Part shown: in pieces, positions 1-6,790 of the stretch
Layout of the letters: the number at the start of each line of letters is the position of its first letter
Position numbering within the stretch: position 1 is the stretch's first letter
Assembly (NCBI GenBank): GCA_946540365.1
Contig: CAMNIH010000038.1
Span: forward strand, 1 to 12,995
Direction of reading: 5' to 3'
DNA length: 12,995 bases
Source of the DNA: an uncultured Bacteroidales bacterium
GTDB lineage: Bacteria; Bacteroidota; Bacteroidia; Bacteroidales; P3
The notes under the pieces: model-generated
Seen by the model: the letters and a program-made list of their open reading frames with translations, nothing else
Told to the model about the DNA's origin: nothing
The model's database searches: none
Position numbers and translations under genes: made by a program

Positions 1-299
1 TCATGGTCGAACCCACCGAGAGCGAACCCCTCAGCGAACTCGACCGCTTCTGCGACGCCATGATCGCCATCCGTCAGGAAATCGACGACGTCATGACCGG
101 CCGCAGCGACGAGAAGTGCAACCCCATCTGCAACGCCCCGCACACCATGCAGGTCGTCTGCGCCGACGAGTGGACGCTGCCCTACAGCCGCCAGAAAGCC
201 GCCTTCCCGCAGCCCCACTGCGAGAAGTACTGGCCCACCATCAGCAAGATCGACGACGCCTACGGCGACCGCAACCTGCAGGCCGTCTGGGCTGAATAG
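1..299 (+). CDS. gcvP: Glycine dehydrogenase (decarboxylating), P protein of the glycine cleavage system, C-terminal part
   Basis: This is the last ~98 residues of a reading frame that enters from the left edge and ends at TAG 297-299. The tail carries hallmarks of the GcvP C-terminus: MVEPTESEPLSELDRFCDAM near the left edge, then NAPHTMQVV, LPYSRQKAAFP, KYWP and a terminal YGDRNLQ. Known role of the family: the P protein is the PLP-dependent subunit that decarboxylates glycine and passes the aminomethyl group to the lipoylated H protein, in the cytoplasm. The PLP lysine lies upstream, outside the window. The full protein is usually about 950 residues, so only about a tenth is seen. It is the only plus-strand gene here, converges on the next gene, and has its own strong terminator 25 nt after the stop. 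The family call is confident; whether the rest of the gene is intact cannot be seen. Confidence 0.95.
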   Translation, partial: MVEPTESEPLSELDRFCDAMIAIRQEIDDVMTGRSDEKCNPICNAPHTMQVVCADEWTLPYSRQKAAFPQPHCEKYWPTISKIDDAYGDRNLQAVWAE

Positions 300-323
300 C
301 CGACAACCACTCTCAACAACAGA

Positions 324-357
324 GCGGGGCGAGCCGTAAGGCTCGCCCCGCCTTTTT
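324..357 (+). terminator. Rho-independent terminator of gcvP
   Basis: A perfect 12-bp GC-rich stem (GCGGGGCGAGCC, 324-335, with GGCTCGCCCCGC, 340-351) closes a GTAA tetraloop and is followed by C and five T (353-357). It starts 25 nt after the gcvP stop. On the minus strand no T-run follows the stem, so it should not stop transcripts arriving from the convergent gene at 491-1945. Confidence 0.95.
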
Positions 358-395
358 CATACCCATCCGCCACCCACATACCCAGCATCCCCTCT

Positions 396-450
396 GCATC
401 ATCCAGGCATCAACTAGGCATCATCTAGGCATCAACTATGCATAACAACT
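396..450. repeat. 11-bp tandem repeat, about four good copies plus one degenerate
   Basis: Units start at 396, 407, 418, 429 and 440 with consensus GCATCAWCYAG. The first four read GCATCATCCAG, GCATCAACTAG, GCATCATCTAG and GCATCAACTAT; the fifth is degenerate (GCATAACAACT). The array lies in the noncoding gap between two convergent genes, after the gcvP terminator and 40 nt past the stop of the minus-strand gene. No function is evident. I saw no clear terminator for the minus-strand gene between 358 and 490. Confidence 0.85.
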
Positions 451-490
451 TTTTGAAGCATACAAGAAACAGCCCATCTTGGTGTTATCT

Positions 491-1945
491 CTAATTGTAG
501 TGCTTTTTGATATTGTCCCAGCCGGAGTACACCTTGGTTGAATTGTCCATGAATGTGAACTTGATGTATGTAACGCGTAGATACTTGATGATGTCGTTTT
601 CGTCCCAGAAAAGCTCGTCAAATGTAAAGGTAGCCTTCTCTTTGGGTTCGATGGGGCCGATGCAACGAACATTCTTTTCTCTGCGGCCAACATCGTCACA
701 TTGTACGTCATTTACCTGATTGTATGGAACTACAGTTATTTGAACATATTTAATACTTTTCGTAAAGCAGTTGTATAAATTGAACTCAAGCCCGAATTGA
801 TCATATTTTCCATATGCGTAATCTTGACTAATCATGAATATCTGTCGTCGGTTAAGATTTTTCTGGATACTATCAATCACCCGTGTCAACGAGTCGATGT
901 CTCTAAGTACTCGGGCTAACTTCCTTTCACTTCGAAGGCTGTCGTCTATACGAGCCCGTTCAAATCGTTGATCGTCTGTTGTAGTAGCCTTGCGCTTTAG
1001 ATAATCCATATCTAAATTATCAATATCATAGTAAAACGAATATGAATGGTCATTCAGCATGACACCCTTGAAGTTGTAAAGTCCAAAGAAGCGGTCTACA
1101 GATGGTTCATATTGAACCAATGCAATGGTATCACCTTTTTCAACTTCTATTTCACCCTCTCCCTGACATTTAATGGAGTGATCTGTTTTAACCACACAGT
1201 ATTGCACACGAGTATTCCGAATGGAGTCCTGACGTTCTTGCTCTTTTCTCGCCTCCTCCTCTTTATGTTTCTGAACTTGAACAGCACTATCTACAAGGCT
1301 GCGTTTCACCAAACAATTCTTTTGCAATAATTCCTGAAGCTCACGGTATGCCAGCGTCACAGTATCTCTGCTGGCTTTTAATGTAATAACAAAAGGATTG
1401 TCTACACTATTAGGACGATAGCTTATCCAATCAACAGGAATATATTTATCTAAAACAGCTGCGTTTCTATAGAAATAATATAAATGTAGTTTGTTTTTAG
1501 TGTAACTATCGTCCTTGATACAATTGTAGTCTAAATAGGCATAATCATCTCTGTATCGCTTGATTTCGTTGTCAAGATATGTTACAGACAATATATGTGA
1601 GTAAAGTATTTCCGAAAGATAGGTCATGGACAGGTACACCGATATACGCTCATTCCCGAGGCACACATATGACTTCCCTTTGATTTCAACTGGTTGGCCA
1701 ACACTATAGATATTGTTGGAAATAACATAGTTAAACCCTTTGACCTTGTTAAACTTTTTGTATTTTCCATTCATGCTCAACAAAGCCTCTTTATTCAATC
1801 GTTCCTGTTCTTTGGAGTTCATCCGTGTTATAAAGATTTCTTTACCATGGATTTCATTGACCGTTCGGAATAGCCAGGGACTTTCCTGCGCTGATACCTG
1901 TACGTAGGCCAGTAATGCGACAAACACGAAAAAAATCTTTTTCAT
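491..1945 (-). CDS. Exported protein of unknown function with two charged helical segments
   Basis: I do not recognise this 484-residue protein. The start at 1945 is chosen because it opens a typical signal peptide (MKK, then hydrophobic FFVFVALLAYVQV, then SAQ, residues 1-20, likely cleaved near residue 19). The same frame stays open to an ATG at 2122, but that extension runs through a noncoding palindrome and would bury the signal peptide. No lipobox follows, so a periplasmic or secreted product is inferred. Residues 215-245 (KHKEEEARKEQERQDSIRN) and 315-365 (RSERKLARVLRDIDSLTRVIDSI) look helical or coiled-coil. The tail from 380 to 484 looks beta-rich and could be an Ig-like fold, which is inference only. 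Base composition is visibly AT-richer than the neighbours (roughly 40% GC by eye against about 60%), which may mean recent acquisition or weak constraint. It appears to be transcribed alone. Confidence 0.75.
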   Translation of the reverse strand: MKKIFFVFVALLAYVQVSAQESPWLFRTVNEIHGKEIFITRMNSKEQERLNKEALLSMNGKYKKFNKVKGFNYVISNNIYSVGQPVEIKGKSYVCLGNERISVYLSMTYLSEILYSHILSVTYLDNEIKRYRDDYAYLDYNCIKDDSYTKNKLHLYYFYRNAAVLDKYIPVDWISYRPNSVDNPFVITLKASRDTVTLAYRELQELLQKNCLVKRSLVDSAVQVQKHKEEEARKEQERQDSIRNTRVQYCVVKTDHSIKCQGEGEIEVEKGDTIALVQYEPSVDRFFGLYNFKGVMLNDHSYSFYYDIDNLDMDYLKRKATTTDDQRFERARIDDSLRSERKLARVLRDIDSLTRVIDSIQKNLNRRQIFMISQDYAYGKYDQFGLEFNLYNCFTKSIKYVQITVVPYNQVNDVQCDDVGRREKNVRCIGPIEPKEKATFTFDELFWDENDIIKYLRVTYIKFTFMDNSTKVYSGWDNIKKHYN

Positions 1946-2027
1946 ATGCTTAATACCATAGGCTTTCAGCACCTGGAGCCCAAATGAAATGAATATAAGA
2001 AAGCGTGGCGCTGATATACCACATCTC

Positions 2028-2146
2028 ATAGTGGAGGTCCTAGGAATAACCTTATAAAGAAGAAATAGTATATAGTCCACGCATGAACGTGAACCGTTAA
2101 TACTTCTTGCTTTATAATACATGGAAGTTTCCTAGGTTTCCACTAT
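2028..2146. repeat. Long imperfect palindrome (119 bp) upstream of the exported-protein gene
   Basis: Reading inward from 2028 and, on the other strand, from 2146, the same blocks appear in the same order: ATAGTGGA, CCTAGGAA, TTATAAAG and AAGAA. They are separated by short unequal gaps. The centre is a 7-bp stem (GTCCACG 2075-2081 with CGTGAAC 2088-2094, one G-T pair in the RNA) around a 6-nt loop. The whole stretch can therefore fold as one long bulged hairpin. It lies wholly within the untranslated region before the start at 1945. No flanking target duplication is evident and no T-run follows it. It could be a MITE-like remnant or a structured 5' leader. Confidence 0.75.
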
Positions 2147-2187
2147 CAAACAAGCATAACGCTTCCGATTTTCAATAAGTTGCGGCC

Positions 2188-2219
2188 TGCAAACTCTCTG
2201 CAAACCAAGTGCAAATATA
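2188..2219 (-). promoter_or_regulatory. Possible promoter -7 element within three phased TGCAAA boxes
   Basis: CAAATATA at 2212-2219 is TATATTTG on the minus strand, matching the Bacteroidota -7 consensus TAnnTTTG. No TTTG box is found at the expected 19-21 bp upstream, so the promoter is incomplete. TGCAAA occurs at 2188, 2199 and 2210, exactly 11 bp apart. If the element is used, transcription would start near 2205 and the leader of the exported-protein gene would be about 260 nt, including the palindrome. Confidence 0.4.
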
Positions 2220-2222
2220 CAC

Positions 2223-2242
2223 AAAAAAATAGATATTCTATT
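2223..2242 (-). terminator. Weak AT-rich terminator after the SUI1 gene
   Basis: On the minus strand, AATAGA (2242-2237), a 3-nt loop and TCTATT (2233-2228) are followed by a run of T (A 2223-2229 on plus). It lies 14 nt beyond the SUI1 stop, at the end of the four-gene operon. The stem is short and entirely A/T except for one pair, so termination may be inefficient. The possible promoter of the next gene begins immediately beyond it. Confidence 0.5.
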
Positions 2243-2255
2243 ATTTATAGTCTAA

Positions 2256-2585
2256 TTAGCCTTTCAGGCGGTAGCCGGCGGCGGTGAGGGCGGCGCGAAC
2301 CTTCTCCTGCTGGTCGCCCTGGATGATGATTTCGCCGTCCTTGGCCGATCCGCCGACGCCGCACTTGCCCTTGAGCATGCGGCCGAGGGCTTGCAGGTCG
2401 TCGTCGGTGCCGACGAAGCCGCTGACGAGGGTGACGGTCTTGCCGCCACGGTGGTGACGGTCGAGACCGACACGCAGACGTTGCCGGTCAGGGGGGAGGG
2501 TAGTGGCCTCCGGCTCGTCGTCGTACTGGTACTGGAAGTCGGGGTTGGTCGAGTAGACCACGCCCACGGGTTGTTTCTTGCTCAT
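2256..2585 (-). CDS. SUI1/YciH-family translation initiation factor homologue
   Basis: A 109-residue protein of the SUI1/eIF1 family, called YciH in bacteria. Visible family features are the basic loop LDRHHRGGKTVTLVSGFVG (about 41-59), LGRMLKGKCGVGGS (67-80) and a closing EIIIQGDQ (85-92). The first 30 residues form a low-complexity arm. Eukaryotic eIF1 controls start-codon selection on the small ribosomal subunit; the bacterial homologue can discriminate against aberrant initiation complexes in vitro but its cellular role is unsettled. It is the last gene of the operon, and its ATG overlaps the TGA of the lipid kinase by 4 nt (ATGA, 2582-2585), so it is probably translationally coupled. The length is normal and the family call is firm. 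Confidence 0.93.
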   Translation of the reverse strand: MSKKQPVGVVYSTNPDFQYQYDDEPEATTLPPDRQRLRVGLDRHHRGGKTVTLVSGFVGTDDDLQALGRMLKGKCGVGGSAKDGEIIIQGDQQEKVRAALTAAGYRLKG

Positions 2586-3541
2586 GGCTTGGGGAATGAG
2601 AGTAGTTCTTGCGGTTTACGGATGATCAGCGGCCGGCGCAGGTCGCGGGCATAGACGCGCACGGATCGAGGCGCGTTGACGAAGCGCACGGCGCGCCCCA
2701 TGTTGATGCTCTCGCCATCGATGTCGACCCATTTGTCGTCGTTGCCCTCAATGAGCACCTCGCGTGTGCGGAACATCTCGACGTGCTGCGACAGCTGCAG
2801 GTGGTTGGTCAGGGCCAGAGGGGCGGTGATGGGCAGGTGGTCGATGGGTATTTTGTCGACGATGCTAATGTCGATGATGCCGTCGTCGAGGCGGGCCTGG
2901 GGGGCGACGGGGACCCCGTAGCCGATGCGACTGCTGTTCTGCAGGGCGATGATCCAGGCGTTGCGGGTGATGGTGCGGTCGCCCAGGGTGAGGGTGTAGG
3001 TGCCTGACTGGTAGGTGTTGTAGGCGCGGAGCATCATATTGGTGTAGCCCGTGATGCCGCGTGTCTTGGCGGCTTGCATCATGCGGGAGATATAGGCGTC
3101 GAAGCCCACGCCCGCAGCGTTGACGGAGAGGTACTGCTGCTGGCCACTGCCTTCGGCCGACGAAACGACGATGGAGTCGATCACCTGTTCGTACTGATGG
3201 TTCAATGCGCGGATGGCCAGCCAAGGCTGCAGTGGCAGTTTCAGCGTGTGGGCCAGTCCGTTGCCGGAGCCGCAGGGAATGATTCCCAGGCAGGTGTCGG
3301 TTCCCTTGATGCCCTGCACCACGTCGTTCACCGAGCCGTCGCCGCCGACGGCGACCACGCACTGGAACCCTTCGTCGACTGCTTGGCGAGCCAACTCGAT
3401 GCCATGATGTATCCGCTCGGTGTAGCGAACCTCGTAATCAAACAGATCAAAATTCAAGTTCTGTCTAATAAGGGTCTCGATCCGCTTCTGGCGGCCGATG
3501 CCGGAGATGGGGTTGACGATAAACAGGGTCTTGGTTTTCAT
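2582..3541 (-). CDS. Diacylglycerol kinase family lipid kinase (YegS/BmrU/DgkB type)
   Basis: A 319-residue soluble lipid kinase. Diagnostic motifs are NPISG at residues 10-14, the nucleotide-binding VAVGGDGSVNDVVQGI at about 64-78 with GGDG at 66-69, and IIPCGSGNGLAHTL at 87-100. A beta-rich C-terminal half fits this fold. Known members phosphorylate diacylglycerol or related lipids with ATP at the inner face of the membrane; the exact substrate here cannot be told from sequence. The length is typical. The start at 3541 (MKTKTLFIVNP) sits 11 nt after the stop of the GldB-like gene, and the gene ends in a 4-nt overlap with the SUI1 gene, so all are likely one transcript. Nothing suggests loss of activity. 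Confidence 0.93.
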   Translation of the reverse strand: MKTKTLFIVNPISGIGRQKRIETLIRQNLNFDLFDYEVRYTERIHHGIELARQAVDEGFQCVVAVGGDGSVNDVVQGIKGTDTCLGIIPCGSGNGLAHTLKLPLQPWLAIRALNHQYEQVIDSIVVSSAEGSGQQQYLSVNAAGVGFDAYISRMMQAAKTRGITGYTNMMLRAYNTYQSGTYTLTLGDRTITRNAWIIALQNSSRIGYGVPVAPQARLDDGIIDISIVDKIPIDHLPITAPLALTNHLQLSQHVEMFRTREVLIEGNDDKWVDIDGESINMGRAVRFVNAPRSVRVYARDLRRPLIIRKPQELLSFPKP

Positions 3542-3552
3542 ACTTTAATCAT

Positions 3553-4557
3553 TTAAGGGCGCCAGGCCGAGACGGTAAGGATTTTGCGACTGTCGGTCTC
3601 GTCGAGGAGTTGCTGCATGGTGCAGTGGCTACGTTTCATGTAGGCGCGCACGATCTGCCAGCCAATGTAGGCGGCGGTGCGGGGCGCCGAGCCGCTACCG
3701 AAGGCGTTGGTATGGGGCGCTTCGCCCAGAAGGTTCTGGTAGGTGTGTATGTCGGTGGAGTAGAGCGCTTTGTTCTGTATCATCCATCCCCATACGTTCT
3801 TTACATTGGCCTCCATCCACTTGAGCTGGTCGGCGGTGTAGCGCAACAGAACGGTGTCGGCGATACCAGGCATGGTTTTCTCGATGAAATAGAGTTTCTT
3901 GCCGTCGGCGATGGCATGGTCGAGCAAGGTCAGGTCGCCGTCGGGACTTGCGCTATAAAGTCCTGCCAGGACGTTCATGCAGTCGGGGACAATGTTTTTG
4001 CGGGAGAATGTGCGTACTAAATAGTTGGGCATGCCGAAGTATTGGTATCGGCCCATCGCGCCAAGCGCGTACTGGTCGAGGCCCACGCATAGGTCGCCGC
4101 AGTTGCTGAAGACGCGGAACCCGTAGTTGTCGAAGTCGCCCGTGACCATGGTGTAGAAGCGCTCCACGTGTTGCATCTTCGGGCAGAGCTTGTAGGCCCG
4201 TGCCAGGGCGCGCCCCAGCTGGCGTTCGATGTCCGACAGGTCGTGATACATGCTGTCGGTGATGCGATACACGTCGCGCATCACAGGGTCGCTTACGAAC
4301 TCCTGTGTCATCTGCACGAATTCGGGTTCGTCGGGATAGAGTACAATCAGTTCGGACTTGAACTCGTCCTCGTGGGCTTTCAGTTCGGCGGGGAGCTGTG
4401 CGGAGGGCGTATCGAACAGCAGATGCTCGAAGCGGTGGAACCGCACCTCCTCTGTACGGTGGCAGCCCGACAACAGCAGGGCTGCAACAACGATGCAGAG
4501 ACACACGGAGGCGTGTCTCTGCATACGGTTCAGTGTGTGACGATTGCTATTCAGCAT
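3553..4557 (-). CDS. gldB: GldB-family gliding motility-associated lipoprotein
   Basis: A 334-residue predicted lipoprotein: hydrophobic IVVAALLL is followed by lipobox LSGC with the acyl cysteine at residue 32. Resemblance to GldB rests on RFEHLLFDT near the mature N-terminus (42-50), KLYFIEKTMPGI (221-232), a W-rich LKWMEANVKNVWGWMIQ (245-261), and the C-terminal GSAPRTAAYIGWQIVRAYM (289-307) with a short tail. GldB is required for gliding and for T9SS stability in Flavobacterium; homologues also occur in non-gliding Bacteroidota. The start at 4557 gives an 11-nt overlap with the DUF349 gene. ATG 4524 is an alternative giving a shorter, more usual signal peptide and a 22-nt gap. The frame is open upstream to 4653, but that lies inside the DUF349 gene. 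Family call fairly sure; gliding role not implied. Confidence 0.8.
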   Translation of the reverse strand: MLNSNRHTLNRMQRHASVCLCIVVAALLLSGCHRTEEVRFHRFEHLLFDTPSAQLPAELKAHEDEFKSELIVLYPDEPEFVQMTQEFVSDPVMRDVYRITDSMYHDLSDIERQLGRALARAYKLCPKMQHVERFYTMVTGDFDNYGFRVFSNCGDLCVGLDQYALGAMGRYQYFGMPNYLVRTFSRKNIVPDCMNVLAGLYSASPDGDLTLLDHAIADGKKLYFIEKTMPGIADTVLLRYTADQLKWMEANVKNVWGWMIQNKALYSTDIHTYQNLLGEAPHTNAFGSGSAPRTAAYIGWQIVRAYMKRSHCTMQQLLDETDSRKILTVSAWRP

Positions 4558-6535
4558 CTTTCTTTTCTTCGTTCTTCTCCTGTTCGTTAAGGATGCGCAG
4601 CTTGGCCTGCAGCAAGGCGATCTGCTGGCGTGCGCCCTGCATCTTCTTCTCAAACTCCTGCTTCAGGAGGTCGGCCTGCTTGCTGGAAGCAAGGAATCCG
4701 AGGTTGTTCTCCCAGAGGTTGAGGTCGCCACGCAGCTTCTCAATCTTGTCGTGCAATTCCTGGCGCTCGTTCTGCACAAAGCGTTTGGCGTCACCGCCCA
4801 TATTGTGCAGTTTCTCGCGATAGGCGGTCTCCTGCGCTTCGCGGGCACTGATTTTCAGCTGCTCAAAGATATGGTCGATCTGGGCACGGAACTCCTTGCC
4901 CAGGCGCTCCTTGTCGGCCATCGGCACGAATCCCACCTCGGCCCAACGGCGCTGGAAGTCCTTGATAACACTGAGGTTCTCCTCACGATTGTCGCCGAAA
5001 ATATGGGTCTTCAGCTCGCCAAGGATGGTTTCTTTCTTGGCCAGGTTCTCGCTTTCCGAGCTGCGGCGCTCCTTGAAGAACTCACCTTTTTTGGCGAAGA
5101 ATTGGTCGCAAGCCCCACGGAAACGCTGCCAGATCTTGTCGCTCACCTTGCGGCTGACGGGACCGGTCTGCTTCCATTCCTGCTGCAGCTGGAGGAGCTC
5201 CTCGGTGGCTTTCTTCCAGTCCTCACGCTGTGCGATGGCTTCGGCCTTGAGGCAGAGCTCCACTTTCTTCTGGTAGTTCGACTCCTGTTCGTCGCGCACA
5301 CTGGCGAAGTATTCCTTCTTGTCGGCGTAGTGACGGTCGATCATGCCCTTGAACTTGGACCAGATCTCCTCGTTGACTTCGCGCGGCACGGGGCCGATCG
5401 ACTTCCACACCTTCAGCAGCTCGTCGAGCGCTGTGGTGACATCGTTCCATTGGCGGGTGCTGGTGGGGCGTTCGGCGGTGAGCTCGGTGGCCTTGTCGAT
5501 GAGCGCCTGTTTGGCCAACAGGTTGTTGTCGAACTCTTCTTTACGCTGCTCGTAGTATTCTTTGCGCCGTTCGTCGATCTGATTGGCGGCACTCTGGAAG
5601 CGTTGCCATATTTCCTCGTTCTGCTCGGCGGGCACGGGGCCCACTTCTTTCCATTGGGCACGCAGATCCTGCAGACCTTTGAAAGCCTTGGTGACCGAAG
5701 GCTCCATGATGAGTTCCTCGGCTTTCTCGCAGAGGGTGATCTTCTGGTCGAGGTTGCGTTTCTGGTCCAAAGCCCGCAGCTCGCGGTTGATCTTCAGTTT
5801 GTTGAAGAATTGTTCTATCTGGAAGTGGTAGTTCTGCCATAGGTCGTTCATCTGGTCGCGCGGCACATCGCCGATGGCTTTCCAGCGCTCCTGGATTTCG
5901 TTGAAACGATCCAGCGACGCGCGCACCTGCTCCTCGTCGCTGTCCACCAACACCCTCAATTCCTCGATCAAGGCCTGCTTGGCTGCCAGATTCTCTTTTT
6001 TCTGTTGCTCCAGCTCGTCGAGATACTGCTGCCGACGGACGCGGTAGCGGTCGTACAGGGCGTAGAATTCATCGGCCAGGGCATCGTTCTGCTGCTGATA
6101 CTCGTCCTTGTTGCCACCATCGGCCAGAAATGCATCGAAGGCGGCTTTCTGCACCTCGCGGTTCAATTCGTTGAAGCGGGTTCGGATGGCCTGGGCGCGG
6201 CCCTTGATTTGCTGCACCTCTTCGGTCATCAACTCTTGCATGGCTTCCAACAGGCCCTGGCGATCCATGACGCTGTAGTCCTGGACAGGCTCGTTGTCTT
6301 GCTGGCTTGTCGAATCGTCGTCGTGCGTTGCCGGCGACTCCTCGGCGTTTGATTCGGCTGTCTCGGCCTCAACGTGTGCGGCCGCGGTGGCAGTCTCGGT
6401 CTCCGTTTTGGCGGCGACCTCGTTCGTTTGGTTGGCGTTCAGGCTTTCAGCATCACTGACAGCGGCAGTGGCCTCGTTGGCCTGGGTTTGCAGCGCCTCG
6501 TTCTCAGCAGGCTGCAGGGGGGTGGTCTCTTCCAT
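4547..6535 (-). CDS. DUF349 repeat protein (five repeats)
   Basis: A 662-residue soluble, highly charged protein. Five DUF349 repeats are visible from their W-x-x-(I/V/T)-G-x-V-(P/S) cores at residues 218 (WKAIGDVP), 295 (WKEVGPVP), 377 (WKSIGPVP), 454 (WKQTGPVS) and 531 (WAEVGFVP), spaced 77-82 residues. Each repeat is followed by an IWQRF-like helix. Residues 1-85 are a low-complexity, acidic Ala/Glu/Thr arm without signal peptide. Residues 560-655 look coiled-coil and the tail is lysine/glutamate rich. The function of DUF349 is not known; the repeats are alpha-helical. It is the first gene of the operon, 107 nt behind the predicted transcription start, and its last codons overlap the GldB start by 11 nt. 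The family call is firm and the role unknown. Confidence 0.92.
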   Translation of the reverse strand: MEETTPLQPAENEALQTQANEATAAVSDAESLNANQTNEVAAKTETETATAAAHVEAETAESNAEESPATHDDDSTSQQDNEPVQDYSVMDRQGLLEAMQELMTEEVQQIKGRAQAIRTRFNELNREVQKAAFDAFLADGGNKDEYQQQNDALADEFYALYDRYRVRRQQYLDELEQQKKENLAAKQALIEELRVLVDSDEEQVRASLDRFNEIQERWKAIGDVPRDQMNDLWQNYHFQIEQFFNKLKINRELRALDQKRNLDQKITLCEKAEELIMEPSVTKAFKGLQDLRAQWKEVGPVPAEQNEEIWQRFQSAANQIDERRKEYYEQRKEEFDNNLLAKQALIDKATELTAERPTSTRQWNDVTTALDELLKVWKSIGPVPREVNEEIWSKFKGMIDRHYADKKEYFASVRDEQESNYQKKVELCLKAEAIAQREDWKKATEELLQLQQEWKQTGPVSRKVSDKIWQRFRGACDQFFAKKGEFFKERRSSESENLAKKETILGELKTHIFGDNREENLSVIKDFQRRWAEVGFVPMADKERLGKEFRAQIDHIFEQLKISAREAQETAYREKLHNMGGDAKRFVQNERQELHDKIEKLRGDLNLWENNLGFLASSKQADLLKQEFEKKMQGARQQIALLQAKLRILNEQEKNEEKKDAE

Positions 6536-6628
6536 GGTTAGAAGTTTGATTTTGTTATTAAAGAACTACATCAGGCATGAATCATTAATCATCCATTGCC
6601 ATGATACACAGGTTGTTTCAATCATTCA

Positions 6629-6641
6629 TACCCAATGGGTA
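6629..6641. promoter_or_regulatory. Hyphenated palindrome at the predicted start of the DUF349 operon transcript
   Basis: TACCCA (6629-6634), one base, then TGGGTA (6636-6641): a perfect 6-bp inverted repeat lying just downstream of the -7 box and across the expected transcription start. It could be an operator or a short 5' hairpin; this is inference from position only. Confidence 0.35.
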
Positions 6642-6648
6642 CGACTTG

Positions 6649-6679
6649 CAAATATAGCATTTTTCTTTATATGGACAAA
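6649..6679 (-). promoter_or_regulatory. Bacteroidota-type promoter for the DUF349 operon
   Basis: On the minus strand TTTG (6679-6676) is followed after 19 bp by TATATTTG (6656-6649), a full match to the Bacteroidota -33 TTTG and -7 TAnnTTTG consensus at the right spacing. Transcription should begin near 6642, giving a leader of about 107 nt to the ATG at 6535. I see no convincing riboswitch in that leader. Confidence 0.8.
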
Positions 6680-6725
6680 ATTTATTTCATTTTCAACCGC
6701 TTCGGGGCATCATCCGTCACGCCCC

Positions 6726-6767
6726 AAATAAAAGACAGACCCCTGGCTGTGTCACGCCAAGGGCCTG
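6726..6767 (-). terminator. Rho-independent terminator of the SPFH operon
   Basis: On the minus strand CAGGCCCTTGGC (6767-6756) pairs over 12 bp, with two G-U pairs, to GCCAGGGGTCTG (6747-6736) around an 8-nt loop, followed by TCTTTTATTT. It lies 23 nt beyond the stop of the prohibitin-like gene and before the promoter of the DUF349 operon, so it separates the two minus-strand operons. Confidence 0.9.
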
Positions 6768-6790
6768 TAGAACAAAACAGTGATTCTGAT

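Noticed and set aside
396..450. CRISPR array
   Set aside because: The 11-bp units are directly adjacent without spacers, and no cas genes are present.
1946..2122. N-terminal extension of the exported protein to ATG 2122
   Set aside because: The signal peptide begins at 1945, and the extension reads through most of the palindrome with no protein-like pattern.
2028..2146. Phase-variable invertible promoter flanked by inverted repeats
   Set aside because: The repeats are imperfect with indels, the spacer is only about 40 bp and contains no TAnnTTTG promoter on either strand, and no recombinase gene is nearby. A hairpin or element remnant fits better.
4558..4653. N-terminal extension of the GldB-like protein to ATG 4653
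   Set aside because: It lies wholly inside the DUF349 coding region and places Arg/Cys-rich sequence before a proper lipoprotein signal.
4544..5842. A 432-codon open frame on the plus strand
   Set aside because: Antisense shadow of the DUF349 gene; its Leu/Glu/Val-rich sequence mirrors the coiled-coil codons opposite.
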